In this document: piece after piece, positions 1-7,982 of the stretch
Position numbering within the stretch: position 1 is the stretch's first letter
How the letters are laid out: each line of letters opens with the position of its first letter
Assembly (NCBI GenBank): GCA_964432485.1
Contig: CAYSNP010000051.1
Coordinates: 1-10,505 of the forward strand
Source of the DNA: CAYSNP01 sp964432485
GTDB lineage: Bacteria; Bacillota; Clostridia; Christensenellales; DTU072
Length of the DNA: 10,505 bases
Reading direction: 5' to 3'
Position numbers and translations under genes: made by a program
Notes under the pieces: generated by a model
What the model was told of the DNA's origin: nothing
Seen by the model: only the letters and a program-made list of their open reading frames with translations
Databases searched by the model: none

Positions 1-1
1 A

Positions 2-832
2 AATATATTAGCGTATATATTTGAGCACTCTATCGTATTTTCCATTAAAGATATTAATTTTGTTATCAAAGAGGATAAAAGTTGTTTCTTAGGCTTCTTG
101 AGATATAAGCGTTTATTTCAAAATTATTTTCTTGGCAAGCAAAGGATTGAAACTACAGAATTTTATTACATAGACAGAATAAAAAATAATATTAAGAAAT
201 TCTTATTATATCTTAAACTTCCTAATGATTTTTTTTATGTTATGTCAATGCTTTTTTCTGAAAAACATTGTGAACCGCAAATGAAAACTGCAATTATGGA
301 TCCAAGCCTTGTTATATATAATCCAAGCGAATACTATGAGTATAACAATGCAACCATTAAGGAGAGAGTTGCATCGTTAAAAAAAATCTTAACAACTGAT
401 ATAGAAAACAGAGAGCCTTACGACACTTGTTTTAGCTGGTCATTAATATTAATTCAAGGTGAATATAAATATGAAGTTTACCTTGATTATTTTTTATTAG
501 AAATACAATTGCAAAAAGAATGGAATTATATTTATGTTATTAACAGAAAGTTAAATAAAAGAATGAAACTTCTATTTAATTTTGATAATCATATAACAAA
601 ATTAATTAAGTTTGAATATGAACTAAATAGTATTGAGGACGCATGTGATTCTGAAAGAATAATTACAATTAAAAACCATTTAATTAAAAGCAGCAGAATT
701 AGGACTTTAATAAGCCAAGCTCGCCAAAAAATTGAATATAAAAAAAGCAAATTTAATGTTAATATAGGATTCCTTACAATGATTTTATCGCTTGGCACCC
801 TTATTATTAGTTTGGTAATATTGTTTAGCTAA
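2..832 (+). CDS. Hypothetical protein with C-terminal membrane segment (5' end outside window)
   Basis: I do not recognise this protein. The frame is open from base 2 with no stop and no strong start, so the gene almost certainly begins upstream. A TTG at 98 could start a 244-residue version, but no clear ribosome binding site precedes it. The visible product has about 276 residues, rich in Ile, Asn, Lys and Tyr. It ends in a hydrophobic stretch (roughly the last 20 residues, from NIGFLTMI to VILFS), preceded by a basic segment rich in Lys and Arg. This pattern suggests one C-terminal transmembrane helix with the bulk of the protein in the cytoplasm. The DNA is clearly richer in A+T than the genes from 1126 onward, which suggests a separate origin. 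It is separated from the operon by 293 bp and a promoter, so it is probably a separate transcription unit. A membrane-acting accessory or defence protein is possible but unproven. Confidence 0.7.
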   Translation, partial: NILAYIFEHSIVFSIKDINFVIKEDKSCFLGFLRYKRLFQNYFLGKQRIETTEFYYIDRIKNNIKKFLLYLKLPNDFFYVMSMLFSEKHCEPQMKTAIMDPSLVIYNPSEYYEYNNATIKERVASLKKILTTDIENREPYDTCFSWSLILIQGEYKYEVYLDYFLLEIQLQKEWNYIYVINRKLNKRMKLLFNFDNHITKLIKFEYELNSIEDACDSERIITIKNHLIKSSRIRTLISQARQKIEYKKSKFNVNIGFLTMILSLGTLIISLVILFS

Positions 833-834
833 CC

Positions 835-854
835 CTTATGTTAATTAATATAAG
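835..854. repeat. 20-nt near-perfect palindrome after a stop codon
   Basis: CTTATG-TTAATTAA-TATAAG begins three bases after the stop codon of the first gene. All positions pair, with one G-T wobble. It could form a weak A+T-rich stem in RNA or be a protein-binding site. No T-run follows (the next bases are AGCGAGGC), so I do not call it an intrinsic terminator. Confidence 0.4.
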
Positions 855-1066
855 AGCGAGGCAATGAAAAACCTATTTCTATCCATTATTTTTAGCGCAA
901 AAAACCCTTCCGCAAACAAACCTAAAATCAGCAAAACATAACACCCTTGCCCTTTTTCTAAATGGCTATAATAGCACTTTTTGAGTGTCCGACTATTGGC
1001 TAAACCCTGTTGTTAAAAAGTTTGGCAACCTTGCAAAATCCTATTCCTACATTTAATCAAGCCCAA

Positions 1067-1095
1067 TTGACTTTTTAATTTAACGATAGTATAAT
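1067..1095 (+). promoter_or_regulatory. Sigma-A/sigma-70 type promoter of the TIR-to-HD operon
   Basis: The -35 box TTGACT (1067-1072, five of six consensus bases) and -10 box TATAAT (1090-1095, all six) are separated by exactly 17 bp. This predicts transcription starting near 1102 and a leader of only about 23 nt before the ATG at 1126. It is the only strong housekeeping promoter I see ahead of the operon, and it suggests substantial basal expression unless a repressor acts. Confidence 0.8.
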
Positions 1096-1108
1096 AGAAG
1101 AAATGTAT

Positions 1109-1127
1109 ATGGGAGTTGCCAGCCCAT
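1109..1127 (+). promoter_or_regulatory. Small hairpin covering the ribosome binding site and start codon
   Basis: ATGGG (1109-1113) is complementary to CCCAT (1123-1127), giving a 5-bp stem (six with a G-U pair) and a 9-nt loop. The left arm contains most of the GGGAG ribosome binding site (1111-1115), and the right arm contains the first two bases of the ATG at 1126. With a predicted leader of about 23 nt, this would be nearly the whole 5' UTR. It may dampen translation of the TIR gene. The stem is short, so chance is a real alternative. Confidence 0.35.
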
Positions 1128-2196
1128 GGAAAAACCAAAGACATACCTTGACAGAAGCGTGCAAGCACAGCAGAACTATTATTTTGTCAGCTATTCACAT
1201 GCTGATAAGGATGCTGTGTACTCTGTTTTGAGGGGATTGTATGATAAAGGTGCGAACTTTTGGTATGATAGCGAGCTTTGCGCAGGAGATTTTTGGGATG
1301 AAAAGGTCGCATCCAAACTGAATGACCCGTATTGCAGCGGGGTTTTATGGTTTATCAGTGCGGATTCTTTAAAAAGCGATGCGGTATACCAAGAAATCAA
1401 GCTTTACTCAAAACGATACAATGCCAATCCTGCTTTCAAACTTTTGCCGGTATCCTTAAAAAGCAAAAAGATTATAGATTATTTTAAGGATTATGCTCAA
1501 CCAACGGATGAGCTCTTTAATCGTATGCATTTTTTTGTGGAAGTGACCAGAAATTCTGCAATGATTTTTGAATCGTATAAAGATAGCGAACAAACAGCTG
1601 ACAGTCTTTATTCACATTTTCAAAAAAGCGGCTCAGCCCAGCAATACAGCCTTAACCTTAGAGATTGCGGTCTTGAAAAACTAGACAATTTTTACAAGCG
1701 AAGCGGCGAATTCTTTTTAGATATAGGCGATTACGATACAGATGTGATTTTTGATGCGGATAAATCTAGCAAGGACCCTCATATCATTAAAGACACGCTG
1801 ACATGGAAGCTAATCAATGTTGCTGAGAATATGTATTATTTTATTTGCTGTCGTTGTATCGATTTTGCTACGCTTACCTCTTTAGATTTAAAACTTGGGC
1901 AGTTGGAGGATGAGATTAAAGAGCAGTTGCCTTGTGTAGAGAGCGTAGGCCTAGTACCAAGTTCAATTATAGAAAACTACCGTCAAGTCTTAGGAGTAAA
2001 TATCACCACGGACTATGCAGACTATAGAAGGTTGCAACCATTACTTTTATTTTGGGCACAAGCGGAAAATGGCGGCAAAGTTTTTTATAATATCAAAAAC
2101 ATCAGGATTAACAGAGACAATCTTGATATCAATGCCGGCATAAGACCCATGCTAGTAATTAATGGTTCAAAAGTTCCTGGAGGAAATATAGTATGA
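1126..2196 (+). CDS. TIR-domain protein with C-terminal DUF6273-like domain
   Basis: The 356-residue product starts with a TIR domain (about residues 17-115). The first strand is YYFVSYSHADKD (18-29), followed by FWYDSELCAGDFW (45-57) and CSGVLWFISADS (70-81). Glu90, in the AVYQE segment, is in the usual place of the catalytic glutamate of NAD+-cleaving TIRs. The second half (about 190-350) resembles DUF6273: DTLTWKLINV around Trp227 and a closing NAGIRPMLVI around Gly338-Pro341 match that family's 'PI.W.VL' and 'GVRPAL.I' signatures. That assignment is by eye. TIR enzymes hydrolyse or cyclise NAD+, either depleting it or making a signal nucleotide. This one is probably cytoplasmic: no signal peptide or membrane segment is visible. 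GGGAG at 1111-1115 lies 10 nt before the ATG. It is the first gene of the operon and its stop overlaps the next start by four bases (ATGA). Confidence 0.87.
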   Translation: MEKPKTYLDRSVQAQQNYYFVSYSHADKDAVYSVLRGLYDKGANFWYDSELCAGDFWDEKVASKLNDPYCSGVLWFISADSLKSDAVYQEIKLYSKRYNANPAFKLLPVSLKSKKIIDYFKDYAQPTDELFNRMHFFVEVTRNSAMIFESYKDSEQTADSLYSHFQKSGSAQQYSLNLRDCGLEKLDNFYKRSGEFFLDIGDYDTDVIFDADKSSKDPHIIKDTLTWKLINVAENMYYFICCRCIDFATLTSLDLKLGQLEDEIKEQLPCVESVGLVPSSIIENYRQVLGVNITTDYADYRRLQPLLLFWAQAENGGKVFYNIKNIRINRDNLDINAGIRPMLVINGSKVPGGNIV

Positions 2197-4190
2197 ACAA
2201 TGGAATAGACAGCATTATTATCAAAAGCAATAAGAAAACAATGTTTAATCGGTATCTTAACCCCGCTGATGTAGGCAATAAACTTTTAAAAGGATTTTTG
2301 CCAAAATACATAAAGGGCAAGGGAGTTGCGCTAGACGAGGTGGTCGGCATAGGCACTATAAGCAATTTGATGGGCTTATCAACTTTGATAGAAATAAGGG
2401 AGTTTGCCCCTGAGATTATCGTCAGCCATAGCGACCTGTTTTCTGAAATGCTTACCTTAGTTTTTGCCAACCTCTATCCAAACGAAAAACTTGTCTTTGA
2501 TGCTGCGCCATACCTTTTTAATAATACGGAAGCAGGCATTTATATTGACAGCTTTATAGAAACTATATCAAAGGCACTAATAGTTCTGATAGATATGCGA
2601 GATGTAGTACTAGAGACAATTAAATTTAAAAAAGAAATTGCTCCAAAGTATGCGGCGGTGCTGAATGTTACATATAAAGGAGAAAAAATCAGCAATTCGC
2701 AAACGCTCTTAGCCGTGCTGGAAGAAACTATTGCCGGCTGTTTGCAACGAATCAATCAAGCGGCTTTACCTACAGAGCCATTTGAATACAGTATAGGTGA
2801 GCACAAGATTGCAAGGGAAGATGTGCCTTCAATCTGCGAATATCGTGGTTGGAGCTTTAAGGATTATGACAACAAGCGCCCCGAGCTCTATGGCACTTCA
2901 TTATATTTTACATATCACGCCACCAATGCATACCTATCTGTCTATAGCAGCCTAGCATATATTATGGATGACGAGATTAGCGAGGAAGGCTTTCTGGATG
3001 AGTATGAGGAATACAAATACAATGAAGACAAACGCTTCTACAACAGGTATAAGGCGTTATTTGAGGATTTTAAGCTAAAGACAATCTCTGCAGGCCGATA
3101 TTTAGAAAAGACTTTTAACGAAAGAGATATTGATATCACGTCCAGCTTTATCGGTGAGGGAATTGCCTGTATAGAATACGATGAAGTAATTGAATACCGC
3201 AATGGAAATGCTGTTATAAATACTTTGGCAGCGTTGGCAATATTTATAAATGGTGCACTTGATGAAGATTATGAGTCAATTGGTGCCAACAATATATTTT
3301 ATGATAAGATGCAATTCTCAATCAACAATATTAAGCGCATCTTTGCTGCGCTTAAACGTGAAAAAAAAGAGGATTACATTGCTTCTTATAAGTTGCAATT
3401 TGACTTTAAAGTTCCTTCTGAGTACGAATCACTTATACAAAATTTTCGCAAATCATGTTCCAGTATTAAGGTGCTTGACCTTGTACCATTGCTTGCTAAT
3501 ACATACTCGTCAGTCTTCAATTTTTTAATTAAGTACCCCACTCGTGAAATGATTGACTTATTAGAGATGGTTATGGAACAACGTGGAGGTGATAACACAG
3601 CATGGCATTGGGACAAAGACGGATTTAATATCAATAACAATCTATACTATATCTTCGCCGTAGAAAATTTTTATGATTACTACTTTGAGTATGAAAATCC
3701 ACTTTCGGAAATAGGTCTTAAAGTCAATAAAAATGTTGAGGAGGCTCGCAATCTTGCCGAAAGGCGGCGTGAGGAACTTAAACAGGCAAAGGCAGAAAAC
3801 AAGCGTCTTCTAGCGGAGTTTGAGCAGAAGCAGTCACATTTGGATCAGGCGGTAACAGAGCTTATTAACACAATGCTGGACAAAAAGGTCAATGTATATA
3901 TAGATAAATATTTTGCCGATATGATTGCACAAAATATAAATATGTGCATTGCAAAAGAGCGCGCTGAACAAAGCGGGCAGGCGATATCCAATGCAGAGCT
4001 TTATGCAAAGTTTCCAAGAGCACAAACTGTGCGAAAACTCTGCTATGCGCCATATATCCGTAAGTTTGTAAAAACATTGGGAGACTTGTATGTTGACAAT
4101 CACACTCTAAAAGAAGAAGTAGGCAAAAAATTGCTGAAATACTATGAGGACCAAGAAAAAATAATTGAAAATAAGGATGAAAATTTATGA
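2193..4190 (+). CDS. Uncharacterised 665-residue helical protein with coiled coil
   Basis: I do not recognise this family and assign no function. The start is well supported: GGAGGA at 2179-2184 lies 8 nt before the ATG, which overlaps the TIR stop as ATGA. The sequence looks mostly alpha-helical and soluble, with no signal peptide and no clear membrane segment. An aromatic and acidic middle (about residues 225-300, rich in Tyr, Glu and Asp) precedes a charged Glu/Lys/Arg/Ala-rich coiled coil at about residues 514-562, then a basic, aromatic tail. No Walker, nuclease, protease or helix-turn-helix motif is apparent. Its position between the TIR gene and a ParA-like ATPase, with tight overlaps on both sides, implies it is made together with them. 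A scaffold, target-recognition or complex-assembly role would fit but is inference only. Confidence 0.85.
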   Translation: MNNGIDSIIIKSNKKTMFNRYLNPADVGNKLLKGFLPKYIKGKGVALDEVVGIGTISNLMGLSTLIEIREFAPEIIVSHSDLFSEMLTLVFANLYPNEKLVFDAAPYLFNNTEAGIYIDSFIETISKALIVLIDMRDVVLETIKFKKEIAPKYAAVLNVTYKGEKISNSQTLLAVLEETIAGCLQRINQAALPTEPFEYSIGEHKIAREDVPSICEYRGWSFKDYDNKRPELYGTSLYFTYHATNAYLSVYSSLAYIMDDEISEEGFLDEYEEYKYNEDKRFYNRYKALFEDFKLKTISAGRYLEKTFNERDIDITSSFIGEGIACIEYDEVIEYRNGNAVINTLAALAIFINGALDEDYESIGANNIFYDKMQFSINNIKRIFAALKREKKEDYIASYKLQFDFKVPSEYESLIQNFRKSCSSIKVLDLVPLLANTYSSVFNFLIKYPTREMIDLLEMVMEQRGGDNTAWHWDKDGFNINNNLYYIFAVENFYDYYFEYENPLSEIGLKVNKNVEEARNLAERRREELKQAKAENKRLLAEFEQKQSHLDQAVTELINTMLDKKVNVYIDKYFADMIAQNINMCIAKERAEQSGQAISNAELYAKFPRAQTVRKLCYAPYIRKFVKTLGDLYVDNHTLKEEVGKKLLKYYEDQEKIIENKDENL

Positions 4191-5080
4191 TAAGTATTTC
4201 TTTCTTTTCTTATAAAGGTGGGGCAGGCAGGACAACCCTTGCATACAATACCGTTCCTTACTTAATTAAAGAGCTTAAACCTACTCCGCAAAATCCTATT
4301 ATAATTGTTGACCTTGATATTGACAGTAAAGGCATGTCTTTTTTATTAGACAGAGCTTCTGCGGTAAACACCATTCAGGTGTTAAAGAACGAAATTGAGG
4401 TAGATTATTGCGATCCTGAGGCAATACCTATTGTCAAGCATCCCTTTTTTAAAAGCCTTGCAGCGGTCGGCACAGAATTTGGCACAGACGAAAAGGATGA
4501 TGCTTCTGTGTTATTCGTATCAGCAAAAGCCACTAACACTGACAATTATTACATAAATAATACCAATAATTTTGATGCAGCCGGTATTGGGCTTAGCGGA
4601 TTAGTTGAACTTTGTGAGAGATACGGTTGTAAGGCACTTATTATGGATACCCCTGCAGGAGAACAGCTTGCTTCTGATGCCGCACTCAATATCTCTGATA
4701 CAATTATTACAGTCATGCGTATTACAAAGCAATTCCGCCAAGGTACTTTTACATTCTTAAAGGCTCGTTCTTCACGTTATGAGGGCAAAAGATTCATTGT
4801 AGTCCCCAATGCTGTGCCACATATTGCAGGTGTTAATGCTAAAATAATAGATAACATATTTGCCTCAATTAATGCGAGTCTATCCTCCATTCCTGACAAA
4901 AACACTATTGATATAGATTTTGCCAACAATGCCTCTAGTGGCATTAACGAGGTTCAACTCTTTAAAATTAATGAGGCAAGTCTTTTTTTAGAGAAGCGCA
5001 ACAGGATACTCACCGAAGATGAGGAGGCAGCTTCAGAAAAATATATTGAGCTTGCAAGGAAAATACTCAATGATGAATAG
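4187..5080 (+). CDS. ParA/MinD-like P-loop ATPase of the KGGVGRT type
   Basis: The 297-residue product opens with SFFSYKGGAGRTTLAYN. This is a deviant Walker A with signature Lys10 and GRTT (14-17), where arginine replaces the usual second lysine. It closely fits the 'FYSYKGGVGRT' subgroup of SIMIBI ATPases that recurs in bacterial conflict loci. PIIIVDLDIDSKGMSFLLD (37-55) is the matching first acidic motif with Asp42 and Asp44. ALIMDTPAGEQLASDAAL, around Asp154, corresponds to the switch/Walker B region. A family member would bind and hydrolyse ATP and cycle between monomer and dimer. In ParA and MinD this positions DNA or proteins; in this subgroup the role is little known. AAGGA (4173-4177) lies 9 nt before the ATG, which overlaps the previous stop as ATGA. 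Its partners are likely the large proteins on either side. Confidence 0.88.
   Translation: MISISFFSYKGGAGRTTLAYNTVPYLIKELKPTPQNPIIIVDLDIDSKGMSFLLDRASAVNTIQVLKNEIEVDYCDPEAIPIVKHPFFKSLAAVGTEFGTDEKDDASVLFVSAKATNTDNYYINNTNNFDAAGIGLSGLVELCERYGCKALIMDTPAGEQLASDAALNISDTIITVMRITKQFRQGTFTFLKARSSRYEGKRFIVVPNAVPHIAGVNAKIIDNIFASINASLSSIPDKNTIDIDFANNASSGINEVQLFKINEASLFLEKRNRILTEDEEAASEKYIELARKILNDE
5056..5060 (+). promoter_or_regulatory. Ribosome binding site that sets the start at 5070
   Basis: AAGGA lies 9 nt before ATG 5070 (and 12 nt before a second ATG at 5073), inside the end of the ATPase gene. The longer alternative from ATG 5019 has only a weak AGGA at 5004-5006, 12 nt away, and would overlap the ATPase gene by 62 nt. 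The short ATGATGAATAG overlap matches the ATGA overlaps elsewhere in the operon, so 5070 is preferred. Confidence 0.65.
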
Positions 5081-7982
5081 GGCGGAATGTATAGCACAAA
5101 TCAATGCGCTCATTCCCGATGAAAACGCAAGAAGTTTTATTTTTAATGGTGAAAACAAGCGCGAAAGAAATTTTTTAACAGACAAGGTTGGTATACTTGG
5201 ATATTTCTCTAATATCTTGGTGCTCTCATTTGGGTTGGTCTTTTCGCGCTTTTTAGAGTGGAAGGAAAAGAAGCCTGATGAACGGCTAGACGACTTTACC
5301 AATTCCATGATTCGTATATACAATTCCCTAAATCGCGCTTATGACAATACTATTTTATCATTTGAGTTTATTGATACATTTATGCAAAATCTACAAATAG
5401 ATTGCCTCTTAAAAACAGATTTTAGCATGAACTTCTTAAAAAAAATAAATTTAGATACAGATTACTTTTCTTTTAACGAAAAGTTTTCTAAGATTCTTTA
5501 TGAAATTCAAAAGAAGCGTATCTCATCCCGCTATATCAATAAAGCATATGATTACAAGGCACTTATTTCTTTCATCAAAATGTTTCCTTATCTAAAAAGG
5601 GTAAAGCTAATCTATTGTCTTGTGGAAGGACTGCATGTAATCGGTGAACAAAAACCTCCTCTTTATACGGTAATGCTAAATCTTTGCGATCCGTTGCATC
5701 AGGAAATGTATAGCGATATGCTTAACTTTAGGTATTTGTTAATCAATGACGGGCTTGCAAATTACTTTTTAGAAAAAGTAGATATTCAGGATAAAAAATA
5801 TAATGTGCCCATTGAGGAGAAGTGGCAAATTATACATCTTGATTATACCGGAACGGGGCTTACAAAACGGCTTGCCGGGGCAATTACAAATTTTCCAGAG
5901 GCAGTAGAGGCTTCCGGCAAGAAATTTGTATTTGTAAGCGATACTGCCGTAGAAGATTTTTTTATTTATTTTGATATTACCAGATATAAAACAAAGAGCG
6001 ATTCACGTAGCTACTTTTTTCGAGATTTTTATTCGTTCAATAACAGTTACCTAAAAAACTTTGCGTTAATTGTTTCAGATTGTCTTAATGCCGAGATACG
6101 CCAAACCTTACTTGATACTTATCACGAAAAATATATTCAGCTATTTGAACTGTTGCAAGTAGACTCGCTCTCGCATGGTGGACTGTTTTCCTGCCATTAC
6201 GATTGGGATGCGTTAATTACCATACTTTTTTTAGAAGAAGGTATACATAAGGTATTGAAACTGATTTTGGAATCAGATGACATTTATAAAGATATTGTAC
6301 AGAAGTTTTACCAGCGTTTTTCAGAAATATGTAAATACCTTACGGAAAAAACAGAGCATATGGTAAAAAACCCCACAAACTTGATGTTATCTTCTGATTT
6401 AAGCTCCCGCCGCAAGGAGATTACCTGTAAGTCAAATGCGCTTATTAAACTTGCGAGCGAACTTTTGTCACGTAGCTATTTGCGCTTTTCTCCAAGCTTG
6501 CAACCTACTACAGTCAACCAAAGGATAGAAAGTCTTGGCAATGTATACCAGTCTGCCAGAGCTTCACATGAAAAAATTAATTACTTTTTAGAAAATGCCT
6601 TTCAAGTTACAAAGATGGCTCTTGTTTTTTATGAGTCCTTTCTAGAATACGCTAAAGTCCTCAACGAAATTGATTTTGGCGTGGAAACTAATGTAATCTA
6701 CATAGAAAAAAACGAAATTGACCTTACGAAAAAGAAAGCGACCAACAAGTTTATACGTGAAGTCAATACGCTAAAAAAGAAGTATTCAGTAGATATTTGC
6801 CGCATTTCGGATAATGATGACTTGTTGCGGCGCAACAAGGAGAGCCTGCAAGGCCTGCTAGAGTGCTTAATGACCTTTAATAAACGGTGCAACGATATCA
6901 ATTCACCCGAAAATAGAACCATTCGTAAAGCTATTGGTAAAAACGAGCTAATAGATGATGAAGACTTACAATATATCGTAGATACTTACATAGAAATCCT
7001 AAATAATAACGATGATAAGAAGATTCTGGACAAGCTTTATCGTCACACTTGTGCCTACTTAAAATATATGGAATCAGGTACATTAGAGGATGATGGCGAG
7101 TATAACATGCAAAAGGCAGTCTTACCTCTTACGGGAGTTTACAGCAATAGCGTAGTATCTCGTGACGGTTATCTTTCTTCTTATTTCATTTTAGATTTGC
7201 CCGGTGACGCTGAAAAAAAGATTAAAGTTCTTTCAGATGACTCTTTTCAATTTGGAGAGGAGTATTTCTGCTTGCCTAATCATAATCGTATTGCCAAGAT
7301 ATCCAAAAGCGGCGAGGAGCTTTGGGTCAGCCCCATAATAATTAATTATAAATATTTTTCACAAAATTACTTTGCTGTCTTTTCCGACAAGTGCGAGGAA
7401 AAGGATTATGAAACAATAAGTGGCTTAATCTATCAAACAGATCCGCATATTTATTCTGCACTCTTTGGAAACATAGACAATGCCCGCAAAGTGCTGCCCT
7501 TACTATTTAAGGTTCCACGAAGTATGTTTTCTATAGAAAATTATGTAACCGTGCAACAAGACGGAAAAGTAATCGCAGTAGGCTCACTTTACAATAAGGC
7601 AATGTTTTGGGATCGTAATATTGTGATCGCCGCTATGAAACAGGCAGGAGTTGAATTCCCTGAATCGTTTGAAGCTGCATGCAACTATTTTCAAGACACC
7701 TATAACGATACAACAGGCTATGATAAGAGTTTGATTTGCGACATATGCGTAGACGAGCCATATCGGCATAAAGGCGTAGGCAAGTTTTTGCTTATGAATA
7801 TCATAAAGCTAACTAAACGCATTATGCGTGACCTTATTATTACTGTTTATGCCGACAATTATCCTGCAATCAATCTTTATAAGGCGCTGGATTTTATAGA
7901 ATATGAGCGTTTTCTTGATGACAGGGGATATAAACGACCAAAGGAACTATGCCTTAAAATGATACGTTTTAACAATGCTTAA
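5070..7982 (+). CDS. Large uncharacterised protein with C-terminal GNAT acetyltransferase domain
   Basis: The product has about 970 residues. The first 770 or so are unrecognised: mostly helical, with a hydrophobic segment at about 40-62 (VGILGYFSNILVLSFGLVF) that could be a membrane or buried helix, and repeated Lys/Glu-rich helices. The C-terminal part (about 778-965) reads as a GNAT fold. It has an N-terminal 'LIYQTDPHIYSALFG' element, then ICDICVDEPYRHKGVGKFLL with the acetyl-CoA-binding loop RHKGVG (899-904), then NYPAINLYKALDFIEYERF as motif B. GNAT enzymes transfer acetyl from acetyl-CoA to amines on proteins, tRNA or small molecules; the substrate here cannot be read. Typical GNATs are 150-200 residues, so this is a large fusion. 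The gene overlaps the ATPase stop by 11 nt, and the HD gene follows 45 bp later. A regulatory modification or a toxic acetylation effector are both possible. Confidence 0.85.
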   Translation: MMNRAECIAQINALIPDENARSFIFNGENKRERNFLTDKVGILGYFSNILVLSFGLVFSRFLEWKEKKPDERLDDFTNSMIRIYNSLNRAYDNTILSFEFIDTFMQNLQIDCLLKTDFSMNFLKKINLDTDYFSFNEKFSKILYEIQKKRISSRYINKAYDYKALISFIKMFPYLKRVKLIYCLVEGLHVIGEQKPPLYTVMLNLCDPLHQEMYSDMLNFRYLLINDGLANYFLEKVDIQDKKYNVPIEEKWQIIHLDYTGTGLTKRLAGAITNFPEAVEASGKKFVFVSDTAVEDFFIYFDITRYKTKSDSRSYFFRDFYSFNNSYLKNFALIVSDCLNAEIRQTLLDTYHEKYIQLFELLQVDSLSHGGLFSCHYDWDALITILFLEEGIHKVLKLILESDDIYKDIVQKFYQRFSEICKYLTEKTEHMVKNPTNLMLSSDLSSRRKEITCKSNALIKLASELLSRSYLRFSPSLQPTTVNQRIESLGNVYQSARASHEKINYFLENAFQVTKMALVFYESFLEYAKVLNEIDFGVETNVIYIEKNEIDLTKKKATNKFIREVNTLKKKYSVDICRISDNDDLLRRNKESLQGLLECLMTFNKRCNDINSPENRTIRKAIGKNELIDDEDLQYIVDTYIEILNNNDDKKILDKLYRHTCAYLKYMESGTLEDDGEYNMQKAVLPLTGVYSNSVVSRDGYLSSYFILDLPGDAEKKIKVLSDDSFQFGEEYFCLPNHNRIAKISKSGEELWVSPIIINYKYFSQNYFAVFSDKCEEKDYETISGLIYQTDPHIYSALFGNIDNARKVLPLLFKVPRSMFSIENYVTVQQDGKVIAVGSLYNKAMFWDRNIVIAAMKQAGVEFPESFEAACNYFQDTYNDTTGYDKSLICDICVDEPYRHKGVGKFLLMNIIKLTKRIMRDLIITVYADNYPAINLYKALDFIEYERFLDDRGYKRPKELCLKMIRFNNA

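Larger units (their letters stand above)
833..1125. other. Intergenic region upstream of the operon
   Basis: This gap has no convincing gene. It holds the near-palindrome at 835-854, an imperfect inverted repeat at 1021-1038 (TTTGGCAA-CC-TTGCAAAA) about 30 bp upstream of the -35 box, and the sigma-A-type promoter at 1067-1095. The 1021-1038 repeat is placed where a regulator could bind, but its quality is modest and it could be chance. A 25-codon frame from ATG 864 was considered and not accepted. Confidence 0.6.

Noticed and set aside
864..941. 25-codon frame starting ATG 864 (MKNLFLSIIFSAKN...) in the upstream gap
   Set aside because: The only purine-rich site (GAGG 858-861) is two bases from the ATG, too close for ribosome binding, and the peptide has no recognisable feature.
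967..972. TATAAT resembling a second -10 box
   Set aside because: The only candidate -35 (TTGCCC 947-952) is weak and 14 bp away; the promoter at 1067-1095 is far better.
1023..1121. TGGCAAC (1023-1029) and its inverse GTTGCCA (1115-1121) flanking the promoter
   Set aside because: A 7-base inverted match over about 100 bp is expected by chance in a region of this size; kept only as a note for comparison with relatives.
5019..5069. 17-codon N-terminal extension of the GNAT-fusion protein from ATG 5019
   Set aside because: Weak ribosome binding site and a 62-nt overlap with the ATPase gene; AAGGA before ATG 5070 gives a better start.
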